Assembly: GCF_021245985.1 (NCBI RefSeq)
Contig: NZ_JAJQXA010000012.1
Coordinates: 117,247-181,246 of the forward strand
DNA length: 64,000 bases
DNA from: Flavobacterium soyae
Lineage (GTDB): Bacteria; Bacteroidota; Bacteroidia; Flavobacteriales; Flavobacteriaceae
Reading direction: 5' to 3'
A program made the position numbers and the translations under genes. This document shows positions 24,877-32,705 of this stretch, piece by piece. Every line of letters begins with the position of its first letter. Positions within the stretch are counted from its first letter, which is position 1. The notes under the pieces were generated by a model. The model saw only the letters and a list, made by a program, of their open reading frames with translations. It had not been told where the DNA came from and made no database searches.

Positions 24877-25662
24877 CTATTTTTTTTCTTTTAATCTTTC
24901 GCTTAAAAGTTCAGGTTCGTTTGTGGTAATGTAATTGAATTTATTTTCTATAATCCAATCCATATCAGCCGCTTCGTTAACTGTCCAGGCATTTAGAATT
25001 ATATTATTGTCTTTTGCTTCTTTAATCCATTCAGGATGTTTTTTAAAGACTGAATAATGATAATCAACACCGTTAATATTATCTATTTTTACTTCTTTCG
25101 GAGATTTATTTCCTTCTAAATACTGCAAAACCGTTTTCTGGTCAACTTGTCTAATTTGTTTTAGAATTTCATAGTCAAAACTTATGTAACAGGTATTTTT
25201 ATCTGCTTTTAGTTTTTTGATGGTTTCAACTGCTTTTATGGCAGTTTGTTTTCCTCTTTCTTTATTAATTTCCGAAGGTTTTATTTCGCAGACTAAAAGA
25301 GTGTGTTTGTTGTTCTTTTTTCCTTCTGAAATATATTCGTGTAATGTTGGAAGTTTTTCTCCATTAGAAAGTTTAAACTTTATTAAGTCAGCATAATTGG
25401 TTTGTTCGATAAGCAATTTGTTATAATGCGCATCGTGGTTGATTACGAGCGAATCATCTGCGGTTCTCCAAACGTCAAATTCTGAACCGGGCAATTTTAA
25501 GTCAATGGCATGTCTTAAAGATGCGATAGAATTTTCGGGAAGATTATTTTTTTTCCATGCACCACGGTGTGCCACTATTGCATTCTCTTTTACGCAGCAC
25601 GATTGAAAAACAATTGTTACTGCTAAAAAAAGTGGTATTTTGAGTGCTTTAATAGTTTTCAT
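24877..25662 (-). CDS. glycerophosphodiester phosphodiesterase lipoprotein
   Basis: 261 aa GDPD-family TIM barrel with lipoprotein signal (FQSC22). Catalytic set complete: H32-R33 in IVAHRGAW, PENS (42-45), E61 and D63 in SEFDVWRTADD, H76 in INHDAHY, then EIKPSE and the terminal NAWTVNEAADM and YITTNEPELL. It would cleave glycerol-phosphate diesters in the periplasm or at the surface. It lies inside the PUL, 57 bases upstream of the GH43 gene and 92 bases downstream of the GH3 gene (terminator between). In that context a role in removing phosphoglycerol substituents from glucan is attractive (inference). Confidence 0.93.
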   Translation of the reverse strand: MKTIKALKIPLFLAVTIVFQSCCVKENAIVAHRGAWKKNNLPENSIASLRHAIDLKLPGSEFDVWRTADDSLVINHDAHYNKLLIEQTNYADLIKFKLSNGEKLPTLHEYISEGKKNNKHTLLVCEIKPSEINKERGKQTAIKAVETIKKLKADKNTCYISFDYEILKQIRQVDQKTVLQYLEGNKSPKEVKIDNINGVDYHYSVFKKHPEWIKEAKDNNIILNAWTVNEAADMDWIIENKFNYITTNEPELLSERLKEKK

Positions 25663-25702
25663 TATTTTAAAAATTATGATTTATAAAAAATGTTCTTTTA
25701 TA

Positions 25703-25734
25703 AAAAAGCCCTCCGTCAACCAAACGAAGGGCCC
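25703..25734 (-). terminator. terminator-like hairpin after the GH3 gene
   Basis: On the minus strand GCCCTTCGT / ACGGAGGGC (one G-U) followed by TTTTTT. It separates the susC-to-GH3 part from the GDPD and GH43 genes. Confidence 0.7.
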
Positions 25735-25753
25735 TTACTAATCAATAAACCAA

Positions 25754-28054
25754 CTATTTAGTTAACTCAAAACTAACTTTCTTGTCGGCAGTTGAATTTC
25801 CTCCAACGAAAATATCAAACTGTCCAGGTTCTGCTGCGAATTGCAAATCAGAATTATAAAATTTTAAATCCTCAACAGTAATATCAAAACTTACTGTTTG
25901 TTTTTCACCTTTTTTAAGTGCTATTTTTTGGAAACCTTTCAATTCTCTAACTGGTCTTGTTACGGAACCAACTAAATCTCTAATGTATAATTGAACTGTT
26001 TCTTTTCCGTCAAAATTTCCTGTATTTGCTACGTCAACCGTTACTTTTAGTTTTCCGCTGAAGTTCATTTTATCAGAAGAAATTTTAAGGTTTGAGTAAT
26101 CAAAAGTCGTGTAGCTTAAACCAAAACCAAATGGGAATAATGGCTCGTTTCTTTCGTCAATATAGTTTGATCTGAATTTTTCGAATTTTCCTTCTGTATT
26201 AGAAAGCGGTCTTCCAGTATTTTTGTGCGCGTAGTAAATTGGTAACTGCCCTACACTTCTTGGAAAAGTTGTTGTTAATTTTCCAGAAGGGTTTACATCT
26301 CCAAATAAAACGTCAGCAATTGCGTAACCTGCTTCTGTACCCGCAAACCAAGCATTTAAAATGGCTGGAACTGTTTTTTCTTCGTCAGTAATCACTAACG
26401 GACGTCCGTCAAATAATACTACAACTACTGGTTTTCCAGTTTTTAATAATGCGTTTAATAAGTCTTTTTGTGCTTGTGGAATTTCTAAATTCGTACGGCT
26501 GCTTGATTCCCCGCTCATTTCAGCAGATTCTCCAAGTGCAGCAATAATTACATCTGATTGCTGTGCAACTTTTAAAGCTTCTGCTAATAATTCTTCTTTT
26601 GAACGACCGTCACGGTGTAATGTTTTTCCAAACATTGTAGCTTTAGTTTCAAATTCTTCGTCGTAATCTAAATTACTTCCTTTAGCATATAAAACTTTTG
26701 TTGATGGTCCTGCAACTTCCTTAATTCCTGCCAATAATGAAACAGCATTTTCCATTCTTGTAGCTACACTCCATGTTCCCGGCATGTTTTCTTTAGCATC
26801 TGCCAAAGGCCCGATTAAACCAATTGTTCCTGATTTTTTAAGAGGTAATAATTGATTTTGGTTTTTTAATAAAACCAATGATTGTGCAGCGATTTGACGT
26901 GCTTCTTTTCTGCTGTCTGCTGTGAATATTTCAGTTTTAGCTCTTTTTTCGTCGCAATATTTATATGGATCCTGGAATAATCCTAAATCATATTTTGCTT
27001 CTAAAATAAGTCTAACGGCATTATCTATTGTCTCGATAGAAACTCTTTTTTCGTCTAATGATTTTTTCAATGTTCCTAAGAAACCTTCTCCAACCATATC
27101 CATTTCTACACCAGCATTTAATGCTAAGGCAGAAACGTCTTGAAGGTTCCCCATTCCATGTTCGATCATTTCAGGAATTCCTGTAAAATCTGTCACTACG
27201 AAACCTTTAAAACCCCATTGTTTTCTTAAAACATCTGTCATTAACCATTTGTTTCCAGTTGCAGGAATTCCGTCAATTTCATTGAAAGAAGCCATAACTG
27301 AACCTACTCCAGCGTCAACAGCTGCTTTGTAAGGCGGGAAATAATCATTAAACATTCTGATATGGCTCATATCAACTGTATTGTAATCACGACCACCTTC
27401 TGGCGCTCCGTACAATGCAAAGTGTTTTACACACGCTAAAATGGAGTTGTTTTTTGAAAGATCGTGCTGTTGGTATCCGTTTACCATCGCTTTTGCAATC
27501 TGGCTTCCTAAATACGGATCTTCTCCTGAACCCTCAGAAACTCTTCCCCAGCGCGGATCACGGGAAATATCTACCATTGGTGAAAATGTCCAGTTGATTC
27601 CGTCTGCGCTTGCCTCTTTTGCAGCAATCTGTGCGCTTCTTTCAATTAAAGCCATATCCCAAGTACAAGATAATCCTAACGGAATTGGGAATGTTGTTTC
27701 GTAACCGTGAATAACATCCATACCAAAAAGCAATGGAATTTTTAAACGGCTTTGTTCTACAGCTATTTTTTGTACTTCTTTAATTTTTTGCACTGATTTT
27801 ATATTGAACAAACCGCCCACTTTTCCTTCTGCGATATTTTTTGCAACATTTGAGCTGTTTGCCTGCCCTGTTGTAATATCACCAGATGTTGGTAAATTTA
27901 ACTGTCCTAATTTTTCCTCTAATGTCATTTTTGACATTAACTCTGCTACAAACTCTGACTTAGGTTTAATTTTCACTGTACTTTTTGTGCTCTTTTTTTG
28001 AGCGTAACCCAAAACAGCACATCCTAAAAAAAGTAAGACTAATTTGTTTTTCAT
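25754..28054 (-). CDS. GH3 family beta-glucosidase (BglX-like)
   Basis: 766 aa with a Sec signal (LFLGCAVLGYAQ). GH3 N-domain, C-domain and a fibronectin III-like domain (about 660-760). Nucleophile D289 in GFVVTDFTGI; probable acid/base E516 in SAEMSGESSSR. SGEDPYL, CVKHFALYG and RDYNTVDMS substrate-binding motifs are intact. The VTDFTG nucleophile loop replaces the more common VSDHGA. Periplasmic BglX-type enzymes release glucose from gluco-oligosaccharides; the recalled homologue BT_3567 prefers beta-1,2 links. Next to the GH144 gene, it would finish sophorooligosaccharides (inference). Confidence 0.94.
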   Translation of the reverse strand: MKNKLVLLFLGCAVLGYAQKKSTKSTVKIKPKSEFVAELMSKMTLEEKLGQLNLPTSGDITTGQANSSNVAKNIAEGKVGGLFNIKSVQKIKEVQKIAVEQSRLKIPLLFGMDVIHGYETTFPIPLGLSCTWDMALIERSAQIAAKEASADGINWTFSPMVDISRDPRWGRVSEGSGEDPYLGSQIAKAMVNGYQQHDLSKNNSILACVKHFALYGAPEGGRDYNTVDMSHIRMFNDYFPPYKAAVDAGVGSVMASFNEIDGIPATGNKWLMTDVLRKQWGFKGFVVTDFTGIPEMIEHGMGNLQDVSALALNAGVEMDMVGEGFLGTLKKSLDEKRVSIETIDNAVRLILEAKYDLGLFQDPYKYCDEKRAKTEIFTADSRKEARQIAAQSLVLLKNQNQLLPLKKSGTIGLIGPLADAKENMPGTWSVATRMENAVSLLAGIKEVAGPSTKVLYAKGSNLDYDEEFETKATMFGKTLHRDGRSKEELLAEALKVAQQSDVIIAALGESAEMSGESSSRTNLEIPQAQKDLLNALLKTGKPVVVVLFDGRPLVITDEEKTVPAILNAWFAGTEAGYAIADVLFGDVNPSGKLTTTFPRSVGQLPIYYAHKNTGRPLSNTEGKFEKFRSNYIDERNEPLFPFGFGLSYTTFDYSNLKISSDKMNFSGKLKVTVDVANTGNFDGKETVQLYIRDLVGSVTRPVRELKGFQKIALKKGEKQTVSFDITVEDLKFYNSDLQFAAEPGQFDIFVGGNSTADKKVSFELTK

Positions 28055-28146
28055 GTGTATTTAATATTTGTTTTTTAATGGAAATGGAATCGCTTTTCTT
28101 CATTCTATTTGTAATTTGGAATCATAGCGATTTCATTCTATAATAT

Positions 28147-28860
28147 TTATTTGTTCATATTCAATTTTTTCTGTTTCAACATCCAGTCATAAATTTCGGG
28201 ATTGTCATAAACTCTTGTCCAGCTGTCATGCCCTGCATCATCAAAAATAGTTAACTGAACATCTTTTGCATTACACTTTTTTAGCTCTTTATAAACGCTT
28301 ATGGCATAATCTACTTTTACCACATCATCTAATAATCCGTGGAAAATTCTGGTTGGAATATTGGCTATTTCACAAGTTTTCTCTAACTGAATTAAATCTA
28401 CAAAGCCAGCGACAGGTACGTTTGCGGCAAATAGATCCGGATGTGCAAAAGCCAAATTCCATGATGCCCAGCCTCCTGAGCTTAAACCAGTAACATATAT
28501 TCTTTCTGAATCAATTTTGTTCTCTTTCTGAATTTTTAAAATCAGTTCGTAAATTGATTCTGTATCCCAATTCTCCTGTTCTTTGCATTGCGGCGCCAAA
28601 ACATAAGCGTCTAATGTATTTGTTTTTAAATATTTTAAAGGGCCGTGAACTTTTATTTTTTCAATATCTGTCCCTTTTTCTCCATCTCCTGAAATAAAAA
28701 CTATTAGCGGCTTTTTATCTTTCGTATTTGCTGGTTTGTGTAGTACATAACCTAATTCATAATTGGTTACTACAACTGTTTTTAACTTTCCTGTTGTTTC
28801 ACTTTGAGCAAAACCCAATACGGAAATAAAAAGCAATACTAAACCCAGTTTATATTTCAT
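28147..28860 (-). CDS. secreted alpha/beta-hydrolase esterase (PHB depolymerase/CE1-like)
   Basis: 237 aa. Signal peptide ends near VLGFAQ. Nucleophile elbow GLSSGG with S127, acid D178 or D179 in IFHGLLDDVV and H211 in DDAGHDSW. VFISGDGEKG holds the oxyanion region. This minimal architecture is common in PULs as acyl or feruloyl esterase-like enzymes. Flanked closely by the GH144 (13 bases) and GH3 genes, it probably removes ester groups from the glycan; the natural ester is unknown, and succinyl or acetyl groups are candidates. Confidence 0.85.
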   Translation of the reverse strand: MKYKLGLVLLFISVLGFAQSETTGKLKTVVVTNYELGYVLHKPANTKDKKPLIVFISGDGEKGTDIEKIKVHGPLKYLKTNTLDAYVLAPQCKEQENWDTESIYELILKIQKENKIDSERIYVTGLSSGGWASWNLAFAHPDLFAANVPVAGFVDLIQLEKTCEIANIPTRIFHGLLDDVVKVDYAISVYKELKKCNAKDVQLTIFDDAGHDSWTRVYDNPEIYDWMLKQKKLNMNK

Positions 28861-28873
28861 AATAGATTATATC

Positions 28874-30259
28874 TTAAAAACCGTATTTTCCTGATGTAAA
28901 GCCAAGCTTTTTTAAACCTTGTTTAGTATCAGATGCATTCATAAATAACTTCCATAATAAACCAGTTCTGTAGTTTTCTATCATTGGCGCTATTGTTCCC
29001 TGATCGATCGCTAAATATCGAGGTGTTACCCAATTGTATTGCGGCGAAAAAGCATCATAAGGCCCTGCTATTCCAACATATTTTGCTTTGTTTTCATCAT
29101 ATAAATAATGCAGAAACTTCATAGATTCTACCGGCGTATAAGGAAACGATGATAATGCAGCAGTTGGCGAAATTACACCATTGTCATTATTAGGCTGGTG
29201 TGCTGTATAACCCGTTGTACCATCAGGGTTTCTGGTATAGCTTGCTGTTAATCCCCAGCATTTATCTGAATAATCTTTAAAGCCTTTTGGGTTGGCGATA
29301 CTGTACTGAACCATAATTTTAGCATGGTTTTGAGTCAATTGCCAGTAATCTGCATATTTATCTTTTAAGTTATTTGGATCTAAACCTAAATAAGAATAAT
29401 GCGACCAGAACATTGGTCCAACATTTCCAGAAGCCCCATTGTAGTTTAAAACTACCGGAATACCGTATTGAGATCTGCCATCTGCTATAGCCCCATTTCT
29501 TGCCCAAGCTTTATGATAAGCTTCTGCAGAAATTGGATGTGTTGGCGAAGAAGCTGCCATTACATACGTAATTAAACATTCGTTATATCCTTCTAGTTTA
29601 AAGTTCATTTCCCAACCATAATTTGGAGACCAATGCCAGTATAGTGCATCTTGTCCTTGTGTGTACCAATCCCATTCTACGCCTTTCCAAAGTTCATCAG
29701 CTTTTGTGGCTAATTCTTTTTCAGCTGTGCTTCCGTTTTTAAAATATTCTCTGATAGTAATTAATGCCTGGCAGACAAAAGAAGTTTCTACTAAATCTCC
29801 TCCATTATCTTTTGTACCAAACGGAATTACTTTTCCTGATTTATTATCCATCCAGTGCGGCCATGCTCCGTGAAAACGTTCTGCTTTTTCCAGAAAAGTT
29901 AATGCTGTTGTAAGTCTAGAAACAGCTTCTGCCCTAGGTAAAAAACCTCTTTCTACACCTACAATTATGCTCATTAAACCAAAAGCTGAGCCTCCTGTTG
30001 TTATAATATTTGCTTCAAAATTAGGATCATCAGTAAGATATCTTTCTCTTGCAAGTTTTGAATTAGAATCTGCATATTCCCAAAAATATTTTATTGCATC
30101 TTTCTGCACCTGATCCATAGCTTCAGCATCTGTTAAAGGCTTTGTTGGTGTGGTTGGAGTTGTTGGTAATGGGGTTCCGCCAGAGGTTCCGTCTGGTCCA
30201 GACGATGAACATGAGTTAAAAAAACTAAAAAGAGAGACTATGTATATTGAAATTTTCAT
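28874..30259 (-). CDS. GH144-type endo-beta-1,2-glucanase candidate (glycoamylase-domain lipoprotein)
   Basis: 461 aa. Lipobox FNSC17, then a Gly/Ser/Pro/Thr-rich linker to about residue 42, then an (alpha/alpha)6 barrel of the glycoamylase-like family (PF10091), which contains GH144. D155 and E158 in DNGGDLVETSF, and E227 in GYNECLI, show exactly the spacing I recall for D139, E142 and E211 of the Chitinophaga pinensis enzyme CpSGL (3 and 72 residues). Other landmarks: GAWPHWMD (131-138), WHWSPNYGWEMNF. The enzyme would cut linear or cyclic beta-1,2-glucan to sophorooligosaccharides at the cell surface. Substrate assignment is from family and context; some PF10091 proteins have other or unknown substrates. 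Confidence 0.85.
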   Translation of the reverse strand: MKISIYIVSLFSFFNSCSSSGPDGTSGGTPLPTTPTTPTKPLTDAEAMDQVQKDAIKYFWEYADSNSKLARERYLTDDPNFEANIITTGGSAFGLMSIIVGVERGFLPRAEAVSRLTTALTFLEKAERFHGAWPHWMDNKSGKVIPFGTKDNGGDLVETSFVCQALITIREYFKNGSTAEKELATKADELWKGVEWDWYTQGQDALYWHWSPNYGWEMNFKLEGYNECLITYVMAASSPTHPISAEAYHKAWARNGAIADGRSQYGIPVVLNYNGASGNVGPMFWSHYSYLGLDPNNLKDKYADYWQLTQNHAKIMVQYSIANPKGFKDYSDKCWGLTASYTRNPDGTTGYTAHQPNNDNGVISPTAALSSFPYTPVESMKFLHYLYDENKAKYVGIAGPYDAFSPQYNWVTPRYLAIDQGTIAPMIENYRTGLLWKLFMNASDTKQGLKKLGFTSGKYGF

Positions 30260-30288
30260 GTCGATAAATAATGTATTAACTAATTAAA

Positions 30289-30322
30289 ATACACCTGGAG
30301 GATAAACCTCCAGGTGTGTAAA
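30289..30322 (-). terminator. strong hairpin between the LamG and GH144 genes
   Basis: ACACCTGGAGG / CCTCCAGGTGT perfect 11-bp GC-rich stem with a 5-base loop; on the minus strand followed by ATTTTAATT. Either a partial terminator or a 3'-stability element that would favour susCD-LamG over the enzyme genes. Confidence 0.7.
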
Positions 30323-30328
30323 AAATGC

Positions 30329-31228
30329 TTATCTTTTGTCTTTTTCTAATTTATAAAGAGCTACGACTTCATTGTCAGTAAGAGCTGCATCATAAATTCT
30401 GAATTCGTCCATTAAGCCTGTATAATGAAGCATCCACCCATCTGCATTGCCCCAAGGAGCACCTAAATGCTGCTGATAACCTCCAATGATAAATTTAGAA
30501 ACTTCAGAATTTGCTAATTCTCCATAAGGAGCCCCTCCCGTTGTAGGATCGCTCGCATATCTTTTTGCAATAGATGCAGGGATATTCAGCTTTTGTCCAT
30601 CAATGTAAATGCTATAAGTAGAACTTGTACCATTGTATGTCCATACTAAATGTTTCCATGTTCCAAACATATTTATTAAAACATTTGCTCCGCCATGCTC
30701 AATAAATTGCCCTGCCCAGGGAATACTTGGTGTAACATCTTTTTGAATATGGTTTTTAAGCAGCATTGTTGTTGCTGGTCCTGTTCCTTCAATAAGTGTA
30801 AAAATATTTCCCCAAAAATCTGTTTTTTTAGGAAGCATAAATAATGATTGTGCACCGCCAGTATGTGGATCTGTTTTAATCCACATTGAAACTGTTATGC
30901 TTTTTACGTTTACTACTGAATTTGCAACTGTATTATATGAAATAAAAGAACTAGGAGATCCTTTATAAGCTTCTCCTTTTATACCGGTTTCATAGGTTAC
31001 ATTTGTTGCTGATCCGTCTGTTATACTATTTTTTGAATCTGCAATATTACCATCAAAACTAAATTTAGATACTAAGTGAGCAGCTGCAATATCATCTGAA
31101 TTTTCATATCCTCCAATTGACTCATACGGAATTGGACTGTTTACTTTATCAATACTATCTTCGCAGCCAGCAAACAATGCTGAAACCAAAACAAAAGAAA
31201 GCATGAAAATAGATTTATTTTTTTTCAT
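30329..31228 (-). CDS. LamG-domain surface lipoprotein (SusE/F-position glycan-binding protein)
   Basis: 299 aa. Lipobox ALFAGC22. After a short linker a concanavalin-like LamG (laminin G3) jelly roll spans about 58-290: LVSKFSFDGNIADSK, ITVSMWIKTD, WKHLVWTYNG, YSIYIDGQKL and GLMDEFRIYDAALTDNEV are the family hallmarks. It occupies the slot where PULs encode surface glycan-binding proteins, 18 bases after susD. It probably captures glycan at the surface; no catalytic residues are seen. Confidence 0.85.
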   Translation of the reverse strand: MKKNKSIFMLSFVLVSALFAGCEDSIDKVNSPIPYESIGGYENSDDIAAAHLVSKFSFDGNIADSKNSITDGSATNVTYETGIKGEAYKGSPSSFISYNTVANSVVNVKSITVSMWIKTDPHTGGAQSLFMLPKKTDFWGNIFTLIEGTGPATTMLLKNHIQKDVTPSIPWAGQFIEHGGANVLINMFGTWKHLVWTYNGTSSTYSIYIDGQKLNIPASIAKRYASDPTTGGAPYGELANSEVSKFIIGGYQQHLGAPWGNADGWMLHYTGLMDEFRIYDAALTDNEVVALYKLEKDKR

Positions 31229-31246
31229 TTTTAATGTCTTTAAGAA

Positions 31247-32701
31247 TTAATAACCAGGATTTTGAGCTGATAAACCATTTGCCTGTTTGATGAATGACGC
31301 CGGGATAGGAAATAATTCGTTTTTACCCTCAGTAAAAGTTTTTCCATCTACTGCAAAAGCAGCTTTAGCCTGACCTGTACGTACTAAATCAAAAAATCTG
31401 TCGTGCTCAAAAGCCATTTCTACTCTTCTTTCTTTCCAAATTGCAATTCTAACATCTGCTTGAGAAACTGCCGGAGTATTTCCTAAACCTGCTCTGTTTC
31501 TAATTTGGTTTAATAATGGAATAGCGTCTGAAGTTTGTCCTAGTTCATTTAATGCTTCTGCTTTCATTAATAAAACTTCGGCATATCTTAGGTATTTAAT
31601 GTCAACATCTGTTTCCCAAGCACTAGTGTATAATGATGAGTAAGCTTTGTAGTTGTATCTTTCATTTTCAACTGTTGTTGGAATAAGTCTTCCATCATAT
31701 AAAGTTTGTCCTCTAAAAATGATAGTTGCAGCTTTTCTAACGTCACCAGCCTCGTATGCGTTTACTAAACTTTGAGATGGTGTATTAAACCCCCAGCCCC
31801 AGCCGCCAGTACCACGAGCACCTTGCGTGTTAGAATACCCTTCGATTCCTTTAGCAGGAACAGCTCCTTGTGCATAAATTTCGAAGATAGATTCTGAATC
31901 AAATTTTCCTGATGCTCTGTACATTGACGCATAATCGCTAACAATTGAGTAACCTGTAACTTTGTTAGCATTATCAATTACTTGCTGCCATTTCTTTTGA
32001 TATAAACTTACTTTTGCTAATAATGCATAAGCAGCACCCTTTGAAGCTCTTGATTTTTCATTAGCTCCATAAGCTCCTTTTTCAGGTAATGCAGCAATTG
32101 CATCATTTAAATCTGCTTCGATAAAAGCATATACTTCTGCAGGTGTTTTACGAGTTAACTGCATTATTCTGTCTGAGTCTGAACCCGGAACCGGTAAATG
32201 ATCTACAATTGGTACTCCACCATAACATTTTACCAAAGTAAAATACATAAAAGCTCTTAAAAACTTAGCCTCACCTGCTAATCTGTTTCTTAAGGCAGCA
32301 TCTACTTTATCTAATTTTGGAAGTATATTTAAGGCCTGATTACATCTGTTTATTCCATCATAATTGGCTATAAAAGTACTTTCTGCAGAAGGATTAGAAG
32401 CATTATAAGTCAAAGCATCCAATACATCTTTATCTGTTCCTGTATCTCCGGCAGAAGATCCTTTATCAGCATCATCAGATGTAATACTTGATAACCCGAT
32501 CCAGCCGAATGAAGTCATATCCCAATTTAGAAACTTATTATAAATTGCTGTCACGAACTGAGCTGCTCCTGCATCGTTATTAAATAACTCTACATCGCTT
32601 GTAGAAATAGATTCTGTTTGATCTACATCTAAATAATCGTCTGCACATGCTGTAAAAAAGAATGCTGATAATACAAACGCTGCTATATATATCTTTTTCA
32701 T
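31247..32701 (-). CDS. SusD/RagB family glycan-binding lipoprotein
   Basis: 484 aa. Lipobox FFFTAC19. SusD hallmarks: CADDYLDVDQTESIS, AEAKFLRAFMYFTLVKCYGGVPIVD, the TPR-like helices of the middle, KYLRYAEVLLMKAEALNELGQ, LLNQIRNRAGL and the C-terminal ERRVEMAFEHDRFFDLVRTG...PIP. It forms the lid of the SusC transporter and binds the imported oligosaccharide. Starts 4 bases after the susC stop. Confidence 0.97.
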   Translation of the reverse strand: MKKIYIAAFVLSAFFFTACADDYLDVDQTESISTSDVELFNNDAGAAQFVTAIYNKFLNWDMTSFGWIGLSSITSDDADKGSSAGDTGTDKDVLDALTYNASNPSAESTFIANYDGINRCNQALNILPKLDKVDAALRNRLAGEAKFLRAFMYFTLVKCYGGVPIVDHLPVPGSDSDRIMQLTRKTPAEVYAFIEADLNDAIAALPEKGAYGANEKSRASKGAAYALLAKVSLYQKKWQQVIDNANKVTGYSIVSDYASMYRASGKFDSESIFEIYAQGAVPAKGIEGYSNTQGARGTGGWGWGFNTPSQSLVNAYEAGDVRKAATIIFRGQTLYDGRLIPTTVENERYNYKAYSSLYTSAWETDVDIKYLRYAEVLLMKAEALNELGQTSDAIPLLNQIRNRAGLGNTPAVSQADVRIAIWKERRVEMAFEHDRFFDLVRTGQAKAAFAVDGKTFTEGKNELFPIPASFIKQANGLSAQNPGY

Positions 32702-32705
32702 AATA

